A stretch of 13,118 bases of DNA, taken from positions 1 to 13,118 of the forward strand of contig JAVBKX010000012.1 in NCBI GenBank assembly GCA_031553835.1, given 5' to 3'. Positions 5,958 through 12,613 of this stretch are shown in pieces. Source of the DNA: JAVBKX01 sp031553835 (GTDB lineage: Bacteria; Bacteroidota; Bacteroidia; Bacteroidales; Azobacteroidaceae). The first letter of the stretch is position 1; each line of letters opens with the position of its first letter. The notes under the pieces are model-generated. The model worked only from the letters and a program-made list of their open reading frames with translations. It was not told the DNA's origin and made no database searches. Position numbers and translations under genes: made by a program.

Positions 5958-5966
5958 TTAGTTTAG

Positions 5967-5969
<3 letters not shown>
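5931..5969. repeat. Direct repeat copy 2, at the tRNA-fMet 3' boundary
   Basis: The 39-bp partner of 5067-5105, with two differences. It contains the tRNA terminator and the last three tRNA bases. The spacing between copies is 864 bp and encloses only the cupin lipoprotein gene. Confidence 0.8.
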
Positions 5970-6039
<70 letters not shown>

Positions 6040-6050
6040 ATATTGGACTG

Positions 6051-6079
6051 CAAAGGTAATCATTTTTCTTAATAAACAA
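6051..6079 (-). promoter_or_regulatory. Promoter of tRNA-fMet
   Basis: On the minus strand TTG (6079-6077), an 18-bp spacer and TACCTTTG (6058-6051) fit the Bacteroidota promoter. It places the start a few bases before the mature 5' end at 6039. Confidence 0.6.
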
Positions 6080-6106
6080 TACTTCTTCGAAACTTTTTTG
6101 AAATAA

Positions 6107-6139
6107 TTTTGCTGACTATCCCTATTTGTTGTAATTTCG
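6107..6139 (+). promoter_or_regulatory. Probable promoter of the tetR gene
   Basis: TTTTG (6107-6111), a 20-bp spacer and TAATTTCG (6132-6139), one base off TAnnTTTG. The predicted start is near 6146, about 15 nt before ATG 6161. An inverted repeat, TTGAA (6142-6146) and TTCAA (6150-6154), sits at the start point and could be the operator for the regulator. Confidence 0.4.
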
Positions 6140-6160
6140 CCTTGAATTTTTCAAACTCAA

Positions 6161-6760
6161 ATGTCTGCCGCAATGTCTAAAACAAGGGATTTGTTAATAG
6201 AAGTAGCCCGGCAACTGTTTGCCAAAACAGGAGTCGAGAATACGACTATGAATGATATTGCCCAGGCTTCCGAAAGAGGCCGCCGTACTCTTTATACTTA
6301 TTTCCAAAGTAAAAAGGATATTTACCAGGCTGTGATCGAATCGGAGTTGGACAAATTGTATGGCTCGCTGCGGGTGGTGGCAGAATCGGAATTGCCTGCC
6401 GAACAAAAGTTACTGGAATTCATATACGTGCGATTGGAGTCGATCAAGGATGTTGTAACTCGCAACGGAACGTTACGCGCCGATTTTTTCCGGGACATCT
6501 GGCGTGTTGAATTTGTACGTAAAAATTTCGACCTTCGGGAAATCGATTTTATCGAAAGCATTTTGAAAGAAGGAATCTCTGAGGGCGCATTCGACATTCC
6601 CGACACCCGAACTACCGCTATTGTCCTTCACCATGCGTTCAAAGGACTGGAAGTTCCTTATATTCGGGGAATTATGGGCGATTACTGGACCAACAAAGAT
6701 GGCAAAATCGATAATATCATCCGGTTATTGTTGTATGGGATAAAGAATAACAAAAATTAA
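6161..6760 (+). CDS. TetR/AcrR-family transcriptional regulator
   Basis: A 199-aa protein. The N-terminal HTH spans about residues 5-55: LIEVARQLFAKTGVENTTM, then DIAQASERGRRTLYTYFQSK, the standard TetR recognition-helix region. The remainder is an all-helical ligand domain with no recognisable signature. ATG at 6161 is used; a second ATG at 6173 would remove four residues and is also possible. It stands 47 bp before fabG on the same strand, a pairing I recall as common in Bacteroidales. The likely function is control of fabG and perhaps itself in response to a lipid-related ligand; this is inference from position. The inverted repeat at its predicted transcription start would fit self-repression. 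Confidence 0.85.
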   Translation: MSAAMSKTRDLLIEVARQLFAKTGVENTTMNDIAQASERGRRTLYTYFQSKKDIYQAVIESELDKLYGSLRVVAESELPAEQKLLEFIYVRLESIKDVVTRNGTLRADFFRDIWRVEFVRKNFDLREIDFIESILKEGISEGAFDIPDTRTTAIVLHHAFKGLEVPYIRGIMGDYWTNKDGKIDNIIRLLLYGIKNNKN

Positions 6761-6807
6761 AAACAAATCATTAATAGATATTACAAATTATAAATCGTAA
6801 AAGTATT

Positions 6808-7554
6808 ATGAAACTATTAGAAGGGAAAGTGGCCGTGATTACCGGAGCTGCACGTGGAATCGGTAAATGTATTGCTATTCGTTACGCTCAGGAAGGAGCG
6901 GATATTGCATTCACCGATTTAAATATTGACGAAAATGCTAAAGCCACCGAAGTGGAAATAGCATCGTATGGAGTCAAAGTGAAAGCATACGCTTCTAATG
7001 CCGCCGATTTTGAAGATACTCACAAAGTGGTGGACAACATTATGAAAGATTTCGGAAAAATCGACATCCTGGTCAACAATGCCGGAATCACCCGCGATGG
7101 CTTAATGATGCGGATGACCGAACAACAATGGGATATGGTGATCAACGTAAACCTGAAATCGGCGTTCAACTTTATCCACGCTATTACACCGGTGATGATG
7201 AAACAAAAATCGGGCAGCATTATCAATATGAGTTCCGTAGTGGGCATTTCAGGAAATGCCGGCCAATGCAACTATTCGGCATCTAAAGCAGGAATGATCG
7301 GATTGGCAAAATCTATCGCTAAAGAAGTGGGGTCGCGTGGAATTCGCGCCAACGCCATTGCTCCGGGATTCATTATTACCGATATGACAGCTCAACTGTC
7401 GGAAGAAGTAAGAAAACAATGGGCTGATCAAATTCCGTTGAAACGCGGCGGTACGCCCGAAGATGTAGCCAATGTAGCTTTATTCTTAGGTTCGGACCTC
7501 TCTTCTTATGTAACAGGACAGGTTATCCCGGTTTGTGGGGGAATGAACATGTAA
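6808..7554 (+). CDS. fabG: 3-oxoacyl-[acyl-carrier-protein] reductase FabG
   Basis: A 248-aa short-chain dehydrogenase/reductase that reduces 3-oxoacyl-ACP with NADPH in fatty-acid elongation. Visible are the nucleotide-binding loop TGAARGIG (12-19), NNAG (90-93), the active-site residues N115, S143, Y156 and K160 in NMSSVVG and YSASK, and the IAPGFIITDM segment. The ending CGGMNM resembles the C-terminus of E. coli FabG. Length is normal for FabG (E. coli 244 aa). The genes for the rest of the fatty-acid cycle are absent, so this may be an additional SDR acting on another oxo-acyl substrate, but sequence similarity favours FabG. The stop is followed after 2 nt by the pseudouridine synthase gene. 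Confidence 0.88.
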   Translation: MKLLEGKVAVITGAARGIGKCIAIRYAQEGADIAFTDLNIDENAKATEVEIASYGVKVKAYASNAADFEDTHKVVDNIMKDFGKIDILVNNAGITRDGLMMRMTEQQWDMVINVNLKSAFNFIHAITPVMMKQKSGSIINMSSVVGISGNAGQCNYSASKAGMIGLAKSIAKEVGSRGIRANAIAPGFIITDMTAQLSEEVRKQWADQIPLKRGGTPEDVANVALFLGSDLSSYVTGQVIPVCGGMNM

Positions 7555-7556
7555 AA

Positions 7557-8231
7557 ATGAAAATCATTTACGAAGACAATCATATTATCGCCGTCAATAA
7601 AACCTGTTCGGAAATAGTGCAGGGCGACAAGACGGGAGATATTCCTCTTTCTGAACTTGTTAAAGAATGGCTGAAAGAGAAATACGACAAACCGGGTAAT
7701 GTATTTGTCGGCGTAACACATCGATTAGACCGGCCCGTCTCCGGGCTGGTTCTTTTTGCAAAAACCAGCAAAGCCCTGTCCCGTTTGAATGAAATGTTTC
7801 GCTTGGGACAAATCCAAAAGACATATTGGGCGATTGTAAAAAATGCTCCGAAGGAAACGGAAAGCGAACTTACTCATTATTTAACACGAAACGAAAAACA
7901 AAATAAATCATACGCTTACGATAAAGAGAAACCGGATTCTAAGAAAGCCATTTTACATTATCATACGATTGGCCGGTCAGATCATTATTATTTGTTGGAA
8001 ATCGATTTAAAAACCGGTCGTCACCACCAAATAAGATGTCAATTAGCCAAAATAGGTTGCCCCATCAAAGGCGACTTAAAATATGGATTCGATCGTTCCA
8101 ATCAGGATGGAGGCATTAGTTTACATGCTCGAAAAGTGGCATTTATCCATCCTGTATCAAAAGAATTCATAGAAATCGTGGCGCCCGTACCGGATGAGAC
8201 GCTTTGGAAAAGTTTTGAATCAGGAAATTAA
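7557..8231 (+). CDS. RluA-family RNA pseudouridine synthase
   Basis: A 224-aa enzyme that isomerises uridine to pseudouridine in RNA. The catalytic motif is HRLDRPVSGLVLFAKT (55-70) with nucleophile D58. KTYWAIV and the GRHHQIRCQLAKIGCPIKGD segment, with the conserved GR-H-QIR signature, confirm the RluA group. There is no S4 RNA-binding domain, so it belongs to the short stand-alone type. The target base cannot be assigned; both rRNA (RluA, RluC or RluD type) and tRNA (TruC type) enzymes share this fold. ATG at 7557 is used rather than the in-frame TTG at 7533: it follows the fabG stop by 2 nt with GGGGG upstream, and starts directly at the conserved IIYEDNHIIAVNK strand. It is probably co-transcribed with fabG and the Nramp gene. 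Confidence 0.87.
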   Translation: MKIIYEDNHIIAVNKTCSEIVQGDKTGDIPLSELVKEWLKEKYDKPGNVFVGVTHRLDRPVSGLVLFAKTSKALSRLNEMFRLGQIQKTYWAIVKNAPKETESELTHYLTRNEKQNKSYAYDKEKPDSKKAILHYHTIGRSDHYYLLEIDLKTGRHHQIRCQLAKIGCPIKGDLKYGFDRSNQDGGISLHARKVAFIHPVSKEFIEIVAPVPDETLWKSFESGN

Positions 8232-8234
8232 ACT

Positions 8235-9491
8235 ATGTTACTACACCAAATAAAAAAATGGTTTGATAAAAAAGGAGACAAACCCTCTTTGGATTTTTTC
8301 AAATACCTGGGACCCGGTCTTTTGGTGACTGTCGGCTTTATTGATCCGGGTAACTGGGCCTCCAATATTGCCGCCGGAAGCGAATTCGGATACTCCCTGT
8401 TGTGGATGGTCACGCTATCTACTCTCATGTTGATTTTACTGCAACACAATGTGGCTCACTTAGGAATCGTTACCGGAAAATGTCTGTCGGAGGCGGTTAC
8501 CGGTCACATGCCTAAAAAAGTTGGCAGAACCATCCTGGGCTCTGCCATGTTAGCCTCCATCTCCACCTCATTAGCAGAAATCCTGGGAGCCGCCATTGCC
8601 CTGGAAATGTTATTTCATATTCCTGTCAAAATTGGAGCCATCATTTCCACCATTCTTATCGTTTATATGATTTACACTAATTCATATAAAAAAATTGAAC
8701 GCTGGATCATCGGATTTGTATCTATCATCGGATTTTCTTTTCTGTACGAATTAACTTTAGCTCCGATAGCATGGGAGACAGCGGCCAAAGCGTGGGTCGT
8801 ACCATCCATTCCCGACGGATCCATCTTGATTATTATGAGTGTATTAGGAGCCGTAGTGATGCCGCACAACCTTTTTTTGCATTCCGAAATTATCCAAAGT
8901 CGCCAATGGAATCTGCAAGATGATGCGGTCATCAAAAAACAATTAAAATATGAATTTGGCGATACCATTTTCTCAATGTTGATCGGATGGGCAATCAACA
9001 GCTCCATGATTTTATTGGCTGCTTCCACTTTTTTCGCGCAATCGATTGCCGTCGGAGAATTACAACAAGCGCAAAGCATGTTGACCCCATTGCTGGGAAA
9101 TGGCGCCGGTACCGTATTCGCCATTGCTCTGTTATTTGCCGGAATTGCCTCCAGTGTGACTTCCGGAATGGCGGGAGGCACTATTTTTGCTGGTATTTAT
9201 GGCGAACCTTACGATATCAAAGACAAACATTCCCGTTGGGGCGTGGGTATTTCCCTGTTGGCAGCCTTACTCATCATCATGTTTATTGACAATCCTTTTA
9301 AGGGACTAATTTATTCGCAGATGATCCTTAGCATACAACTTCCCATCACGATTTTCTCTCAAATTTCTCTCACTGCCAATAAAAAATTAATGGGTAAATA
9401 CGCCAACAGTTTATATACAAATATTCTTTTATTAATTATTGGTGGAATTGTTACCTATTTAAATGTTAGATTATTGATGAGTTTTTTGTAA
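8235..9491 (+). CDS. Nramp-family divalent metal transporter
   Basis: A 418-aa inner-membrane transporter with about 11 transmembrane helices and a 20-residue cytoplasmic start. The metal site is intact: DPGN in helix 1 (D37, N40) and AVVMPHN in helix 6 (A206, M209, H211). Together these are the signature of proton-coupled Mn2+/Fe2+ Nramp/MntH carriers rather than the NRMT (Mg2+) branch, in which the metal-binding methionine is not conserved. Likely role: uptake of manganese or ferrous iron into the cytoplasm. ATG is only 3 nt after the stop of the pseudouridine synthase gene, so the two are translated from one message. I see no metal-responsive riboswitch or Fur/MntR box upstream, as expected for an internal operon gene. 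Confidence 0.9.
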   Translation: MLLHQIKKWFDKKGDKPSLDFFKYLGPGLLVTVGFIDPGNWASNIAAGSEFGYSLLWMVTLSTLMLILLQHNVAHLGIVTGKCLSEAVTGHMPKKVGRTILGSAMLASISTSLAEILGAAIALEMLFHIPVKIGAIISTILIVYMIYTNSYKKIERWIIGFVSIIGFSFLYELTLAPIAWETAAKAWVVPSIPDGSILIIMSVLGAVVMPHNLFLHSEIIQSRQWNLQDDAVIKKQLKYEFGDTIFSMLIGWAINSSMILLAASTFFAQSIAVGELQQAQSMLTPLLGNGAGTVFAIALLFAGIASSVTSGMAGGTIFAGIYGEPYDIKDKHSRWGVGISLLAALLIIMFIDNPFKGLIYSQMILSIQLPITIFSQISLTANKKLMGKYANSLYTNILLLIIGGIVTYLNVRLLMSFL

Positions 9492-9496
9492 TTTTG
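9489..9496 (+). promoter_or_regulatory. Possible -7 box for the DUF5063 gene
   Basis: TAATTTTG matches TAnnTTTG across the Nramp stop codon, 18 nt before the DUF5063 ATG. No TTTG is correctly spaced upstream, so this may be an internal promoter or chance. Confidence 0.25.
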
Positions 9497-9514
9497 AGCC
9501 ATAAAACGTAAAAC

Positions 9515-10024
9515 ATGAAAGATGTCGTTTTTTCCAGTCAAACTGTTGACTTTGTAAGAATTGCTTTAGAATATTGCGCCTTAGTAGAAAAAGCCGGAGA
9601 ATATGAAAAATCCGTTTTTGTGGACAATACCAGTAAGATTCTCCCCCTTTTATACCTGAAAGTATCTGTAATTCCCGAAATAGAAGAACTATACGATACT
9701 GATTTCAAGCCTAAGGTCACAGAAGCAATGTATATTACAGTACAAGAAGCTGTTGAAAAAATATTAGGAGAAGACAATCTATATTTGGAAACATTTCATC
9801 CGGATATTAAACTAAGCGATTCGCCAGTCGCCGTGAAAATTTCCGAAGATTTAGCCGATATATACCAGGATTTGGGTAACTTTATAGCTGTTTTCAAAGA
9901 TGGAAATAAAGAAACAATGAATGATTCATTAGCTGAATGCATCCAAAATTTCAAAGAATATTGGGGGCAAAAATTAGTTAATGCGCTACGGGCCATTCAT
10001 TATTTGAAATATCAAAATCTGTAG
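9515..10024 (+). CDS. DUF5063 family protein
   Basis: A 169-aa, mostly helical, acidic protein with no signal peptide or membrane segment. I recognise it as DUF5063, a Bacteroidota family of unknown function, from the opening TVDFVRIALEYCALVEKAG, the central LPLLYLKVSVIPEIEELYD and the ending EYWGQKLVNALRAIHYLKY. It begins 23 nt after the Nramp stop and ends 23 nt before the exonuclease gene. My recollection is that DUF5063 genes regularly precede a 3'-5' exonuclease and an RlmI-like methyltransferase in this phylum. If so, the conserved neighbourhood points to a role linked to RNA metabolism, but nothing in the sequence shows a catalytic site. Confidence 0.78.
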   Translation: MKDVVFSSQTVDFVRIALEYCALVEKAGEYEKSVFVDNTSKILPLLYLKVSVIPEIEELYDTDFKPKVTEAMYITVQEAVEKILGEDNLYLETFHPDIKLSDSPVAVKISEDLADIYQDLGNFIAVFKDGNKETMNDSLAECIQNFKEYWGQKLVNALRAIHYLKYQNL

Positions 10025-10047
10025 CTAACAACAACCAACACACGCAA

Positions 10048-10650
10048 ATGACAGACAGAATCACCAAAGAAGAAGTAGCACAACTTGACATTGAAGAATA
10101 CCATGGGAAAATTATTGTCGTTCAATCGCTCGATGTCCTCGATAATGCTATTTTTCAATTACGCAAGAAAAAAATCATTGGCTTTGATACCGAAACAAGG
10201 CCCAGTTACAAAAAAGGAGTGATCCACAATGTTTCACTCATCCAATTAGCAACCGAAGACACCTGCTTCTTGTTCAGGCTGAATAAAATTGATTTTCCTC
10301 AGCCATTAACTGATTTATTATCAGATCTGAACATTACAAAGGTCGGTCTTTCGTTGCGCGATGATTTTATTTCAATCCGGAGGCGATCGGCTTTCACTCC
10401 GCAAGGATTTGTTGACCTGCAACTATTGGCGCCCGAATATGAGATCAAAGATAGCAGCCTGCAAAAAATGTACGCTATTTTGTTTAATAAAAAAATATCC
10501 AAAAGTCAACGCCTTACCAATTGGGATGCGGAAGAACTTACGGAAAGCCAGCAAAAATATGCGGCGCTCGACGCCTGGGCCTGCCTGAAAATTTATACCC
10601 GGCTGAAAGAATTAAACCAGAAGGGGGAAATAAAAAAAATGAAAGATTGA
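10048..10650 (+). CDS. DEDDy 3'-5' exonuclease (RNase D / WRN exonuclease-like)
   Basis: A 200-aa single-domain exonuclease. Motif Exo I is GFDTET (D47, E49), Exo II is VGLSLRDDF (D106 likely), and Exo III is YAALDAWACLKIY (Y171, D175), giving the complete DEDDy set of two-metal-ion catalysts. It lacks the HRDC domains of bacterial RNase D, so it is the short form. Substrate may be RNA 3' ends or DNA; the fold does not decide. It is placed between DUF5063 and an rRNA methyltransferase gene, with 4 nt to the latter, which favours an RNA-processing role by association. The C-terminus from 190 on is lysine-rich and probably disordered. Confidence 0.87.
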   Translation: MTDRITKEEVAQLDIEEYHGKIIVVQSLDVLDNAIFQLRKKKIIGFDTETRPSYKKGVIHNVSLIQLATEDTCFLFRLNKIDFPQPLTDLLSDLNITKVGLSLRDDFISIRRRSAFTPQGFVDLQLLAPEYEIKDSSLQKMYAILFNKKISKSQRLTNWDAEELTESQQKYAALDAWACLKIYTRLKELNQKGEIKKMKD

Positions 10651-10654
10651 AGGA

Positions 10655-11836
10655 ATGAACAAAATTTATTTACGCCCAAAAAAAGAACAATCGGCTTTAC
10701 GATTTCATCCCTGGATTTTTTCCGGCGCGATTGCTTCGGCAGAAGGCAAACCGGAAGAAGGAGAATTGGTCGAAGTATATGACTCCAACAAACGCTTTTT
10801 GGCCATCGGACATTGCCAGGTCGGCAGTATCGCCGTTCGGATACTGACATTCAAACAAGAACCAATCGATCATGCTTTTTGGGTAAAACGATTGAAACAG
10901 GCCCTTCAATTAAGGCAACAATTAGGATTGGTACATCCGCCTCAAAACGACACCTACCGGTTGGTACACGGCGAAGGGGACAATCTGCCCGGACTTATTG
11001 TGGATGTATATGCCGGCACTGCCGTGATGCAAGCCCATTCTCCCGGCATGCATCTGATCCGAAAAGAATTAGCTTCCGCCTTGCAAGAAGTGATGGAAAA
11101 GCAAATCTCCAATATATATTATAAGTCGGAAGATACCCTGCCCTTCAAAGCCGGACTCGAACCTGAAAACGGCTATTTATCAGGAGGTCACGACGTTTCT
11201 TCCATCGCAACAGAGCATGGCATGAAATTTCATGTGGATTGGGTAAAAGGGCAAAAAACCGGTTTCTTTGTTGATCAACGGGACAACCGGCTATTATTAG
11301 AACGTTACGCCAAAGGAAAAAATGTGTTGAATATGTTTTGTTATACCGGCGGCTTTTCCTGTTACGCCTTGCGTGGCGGCGCTCGTTTAGTTCATTCGGT
11401 TGACAGTTCGTCCAAAGCAATACTATTGACCAATGAAAATGTGGCCGTAAATTTTCCGGGCGACATTTGCCATGAGGCATTTGCAGAAGATGCTTTCAAA
11501 TATTTGTCATTGACAAAAAATCAGTATGATCTGATAATCCTTGACCCTCCCGCTTTTGCCAAACATCGTAATGTATTAAAAAACGCACTGCAGGGTTACC
11601 GCAAACTCAATGCAATTGCTATAGAAAAGATTCAACCCGGCGGTATTCTATTTACATTCTCCTGCTCTCAGGTGGTTAGTAAAGACGATTTCCGTCTTGC
11701 CGTTTTCAGTGCTGCTGCACAGTCGGGCAGAAATGTCAAGATCCTTCATCAATTGACTCAACCGGCCGACCATCCTATATCCATCTATCACCCTGAAGGT
11801 GAATACATTAAAGGACTTGTGCTCCAAGTCGAATAA
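10655..11836 (+). CDS. rlmI: RlmI-like 23S rRNA m5C methyltransferase
   Basis: A 393-aa class I SAM-dependent methyltransferase. The first 80 residues form a PUA-type RNA-binding domain (start IYLRPKKEQSALRFHPWIFSG). A linker domain contains DNLPGLIVDVY. The catalytic domain has KTGFFVDQRDNR, the SAM loop NMFCYTGGFSCYALRGGA, the DPPAFAK motif and FSCSQVV with the candidate catalytic cysteine. The layout and length match E. coli RlmI, which makes m5C1962 in 23S rRNA, so that activity is the best guess. The gene starts 4 nt after the exonuclease stop, with AGGA in the gap acting as the ribosome binding site. It is the last gene of the plus-strand run, and a hairpin at 11881-11906 may end the transcript. 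Confidence 0.85.
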   Translation: MNKIYLRPKKEQSALRFHPWIFSGAIASAEGKPEEGELVEVYDSNKRFLAIGHCQVGSIAVRILTFKQEPIDHAFWVKRLKQALQLRQQLGLVHPPQNDTYRLVHGEGDNLPGLIVDVYAGTAVMQAHSPGMHLIRKELASALQEVMEKQISNIYYKSEDTLPFKAGLEPENGYLSGGHDVSSIATEHGMKFHVDWVKGQKTGFFVDQRDNRLLLERYAKGKNVLNMFCYTGGFSCYALRGGARLVHSVDSSSKAILLTNENVAVNFPGDICHEAFAEDAFKYLSLTKNQYDLIILDPPAFAKHRNVLKNALQGYRKLNAIAIEKIQPGGILFTFSCSQVVSKDDFRLAVFSAAAQSGRNVKILHQLTQPADHPISIYHPEGEYIKGLVLQVE

Positions 11837-11880
11837 CGCAATTTAGTTAAATAAAGTTAATCGACTGCAAAATATATCAG

Positions 11881-11906
11881 AAAAACATGTTATACAACAT
11901 GTTTTT
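11881..11906 (+). terminator. 11-bp inverted repeat: rlmI terminator and/or operator
   Basis: Arms AAAAACATGTT (11881-11891) and AACATGTTTTT (11896-11906) are perfectly complementary around ATAC. The hairpin ends in five T and lies 45 nt after the rlmI stop, which suits an intrinsic terminator, although the stem is AT-rich. It also sits immediately before the -7 box of the first small RNA gene and contains TGTTATACAACAT, a motif repeated before the second one, so a protein-binding role is just as likely. Confidence 0.45.
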
Positions 11907-11910
11907 CATC

Positions 11911-11918
11911 TATCTTTG
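11911..11918 (+). promoter_or_regulatory. -7 box of small RNA gene copy A
   Basis: TATCTTTG fits TAnnTTTG exactly and is identical to the box of copy B. The -33 region falls inside the inverted repeat 11881-11906 and has only TGTT, so this promoter looks weaker or regulated. Confidence 0.5.
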
Positions 11919-11923
11919 TACTG

Positions 11924-11995
11924 TGTTTTTCATGGTATTAGATTTAAGGTTAACAATGAAGATTGTGGTTGTCGGGAGACAACCTTTTCTTTTTT
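11924..11995 (+). ncRNA. Small RNA gene, copy A (about 72 nt)
   Basis: A compact transcription unit with no plausible protein. A -7 box at 11911-11918 precedes a predicted start near 11924. The body contains TCATGGTATTAGATTTAAG and GGTTAACAA, and ends with the intrinsic terminator GGTTGTC (11967-11973), GGGA, GACAACC (11978-11984) and a T-rich tail to 11995. Copy B, 212 bp downstream, is nearly identical from the -7 box to the end of the T-tract, with two substitutions and one inserted loop base. The inserted base leaves the stem intact but shifts any reading frame, which argues for function as RNA. A short frame beginning MVLDLRLT is kept before the loop in both copies, so a tiny leader peptide is not fully excluded. 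The promoter-to-terminator form resembles Bacteroidales-1-type RNAs, but I cannot confirm family membership. Confidence 0.6.
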
Positions 11996-12088
11996 AAACA
12001 CTTACACCATTATTCCTGATCCCAATTATCATTTTTTACTACATAAAGAGACTAAATCGTTAAATAATATTAATTTCTACAAAAAACA

Positions 12089-12114
12089 TGTTTTACAACA
12101 TTGTTTTACAACAT
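12089..12114. promoter_or_regulatory. Tandem 13-bp motif upstream of RNA copy B
   Basis: TGTTTTACAACAT occurs twice head to tail (12089-12101 and 12102-12114). The near-identical TGTTATACAACAT is at 11888-11900 before copy A. Each is a partial palindrome (TGTT...AACA). The motifs overlap the -33 zone, so they are candidate operator or activator sites common to both RNA genes. Confidence 0.45.
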
Positions 12115-12130
12115 AAATCCTATATCTTTG
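12101..12130 (+). promoter_or_regulatory. Promoter of small RNA gene copy B
   Basis: TTG (12101-12103), a 19-bp spacer and TATCTTTG (12123-12130) make a well-formed Bacteroidota promoter. Its -33 element lies across the junction of the two 13-bp motifs. Confidence 0.6.
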
Positions 12131-12211
12131 CACTGTGTTTTTCATGGTATTAGATTTAAGGTTAACAATAAAGATTGTGGTTGTCGGGATGACAACCTTT
12201 TCTTTTTTAAA
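12123..12211 (+). repeat. Direct repeat unit B (89 bp) of the twin RNA genes
   Basis: Partner of 11911-11998. The repeat covers exactly one promoter-to-terminator unit, suggesting gene duplication rather than a mobile repeat. The 124-bp spacer between units holds nothing recognisable other than the motifs at 12089-12114. Confidence 0.85.
12136..12208 (+). ncRNA. Small RNA gene, copy B (about 73 nt)
   Basis: The second copy of the small RNA gene. Predicted start is near 12136. The body matches copy A, and the terminator is GGTTGTC (12179-12185), a five-base loop GGGAT, GACAACC (12191-12197) and a T-rich tail to 12208. The ATG that copy A has in the middle is ATA here, and the loop insertion changes the frame, both supporting a non-coding RNA. 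Its promoter is better formed than that of copy A. No target is evident; the accessible AT-rich 5' part, about 40 nt, could pair with other RNAs. Confidence 0.6.
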
Positions 12212-12276
12212 GCAAGCCAATAAAAAAGAGGGCTAAGGGATATCAGACCAGCAAATAAATAATGAATTTCACAATG

Positions 12277-12299
12277 CAGTCGTCTTGACTGTTTTTTTT
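12277..12299 (+). terminator. Intrinsic terminator downstream of RNA copy B
   Basis: CAGTC (12277-12281) and GACTG (12287-12291) around GTCTT, followed by eight T. No gene starts between it and the copy B terminator, so it would serve as a backup stop or shield the convergent minus-strand genes from read-through. Confidence 0.6.
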
Positions 12300-12349
12300 A
12301 CCATGGAGTTTCACAAAGAGTAAAATTTTACCCATAAAACCCCATGGTA
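12299..12349. repeat. Nested inverted repeats
   Basis: TACCATGG (12299-12306) and CCATGGTA (12342-12349) are inverted copies 35 bp apart. Inside them GTAAAATTTTAC (12320-12331) is a perfect palindrome. The segment lies 10 bp after the stop of the minus-strand membrane-protein gene and may form a hairpin in that transcript, although no T-tract follows on that strand. Confidence 0.5.
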
Positions 12350-12359
12350 TAAATTTTAT

Positions 12360-12611
12360 TTACCAAAGTTTACTAAAAAACAGCATATAACCAAATGCCA
12401 ACAAAGATAATCCTAGCATAATGTAGAAGATAATCTTATTGACGTTCAATTCATTAACAATAGCCGTAATAAAAGTCAAAATATAAGCGGTATTCATCAC
12501 ACTCAATGTTCCTGTATTGAATCCTCCGGTCATCAATGCAAACACCAGTCGATAAATGACAATACCTGCACAAAAGGCTATCCAAATGTATTTTTTCACT
12601 TTGTTTTCCAT
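12360..12611 (-). CDS. Small integral membrane protein, unknown function
   Basis: An 83-aa protein with a lysine-rich start (MENKVKKY) and three likely transmembrane helices at about 8-28, 38-54 and 59-80. The short loop GGFNTGTLSV lies between helices 1 and 2. I recognise no family. It follows the TPR gene by 2 nt, so the pair formed an operon before the upstream gene was truncated. The ATG at 12611 is well placed directly after that stop. With the promoter of the upstream gene probably lost, it may be poorly expressed unless a promoter lies in the right-hand element. Confidence 0.6.
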   Translation of the reverse strand: MENKVKKYIWIAFCAGIVIYRLVFALMTGGFNTGTLSVMNTAYILTFITAIVNELNVNKIIFYIMLGLSLLAFGYMLFFSKLW

Positions 12612-12613
12612 GA

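Larger units (their letters stand above)
11911..11998 (+). repeat. Direct repeat unit A (88 bp) of the twin RNA genes
   Basis: Aligns with 12123-12211. The differences are T/C after the -7 box, ATG/ATA in the middle and one extra T in the terminator loop of copy B. Sequence outside the unit is not similar except for the TGTT-TACAACAT motifs upstream. Confidence 0.85.

Noticed and set aside
8672..9181. Long minus-strand frame inside the Nramp gene
   Set aside because: It is antisense to a transporter with all signature motifs in the plus frame, and its translation resembles no protein.
11931..11996. Mini-ORF MVLDLRLT... inside RNA copy A as a conserved peptide gene
   Set aside because: The frame differs after the terminator loop in copy B and the inner ATG becomes ATA, so selection appears to act on RNA. 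A very short peptide before the loop cannot be fully excluded.
12089..12114. CRISPR or iteron array
   Set aside because: Only two adjacent 13-bp copies with no spacers, and no cas or rep gene nearby.
11916..12116. A 66-codon plus-strand frame over RNA copy A
   Set aside because: It starts at the -7 box, passes through an intrinsic terminator and is not kept in copy B.
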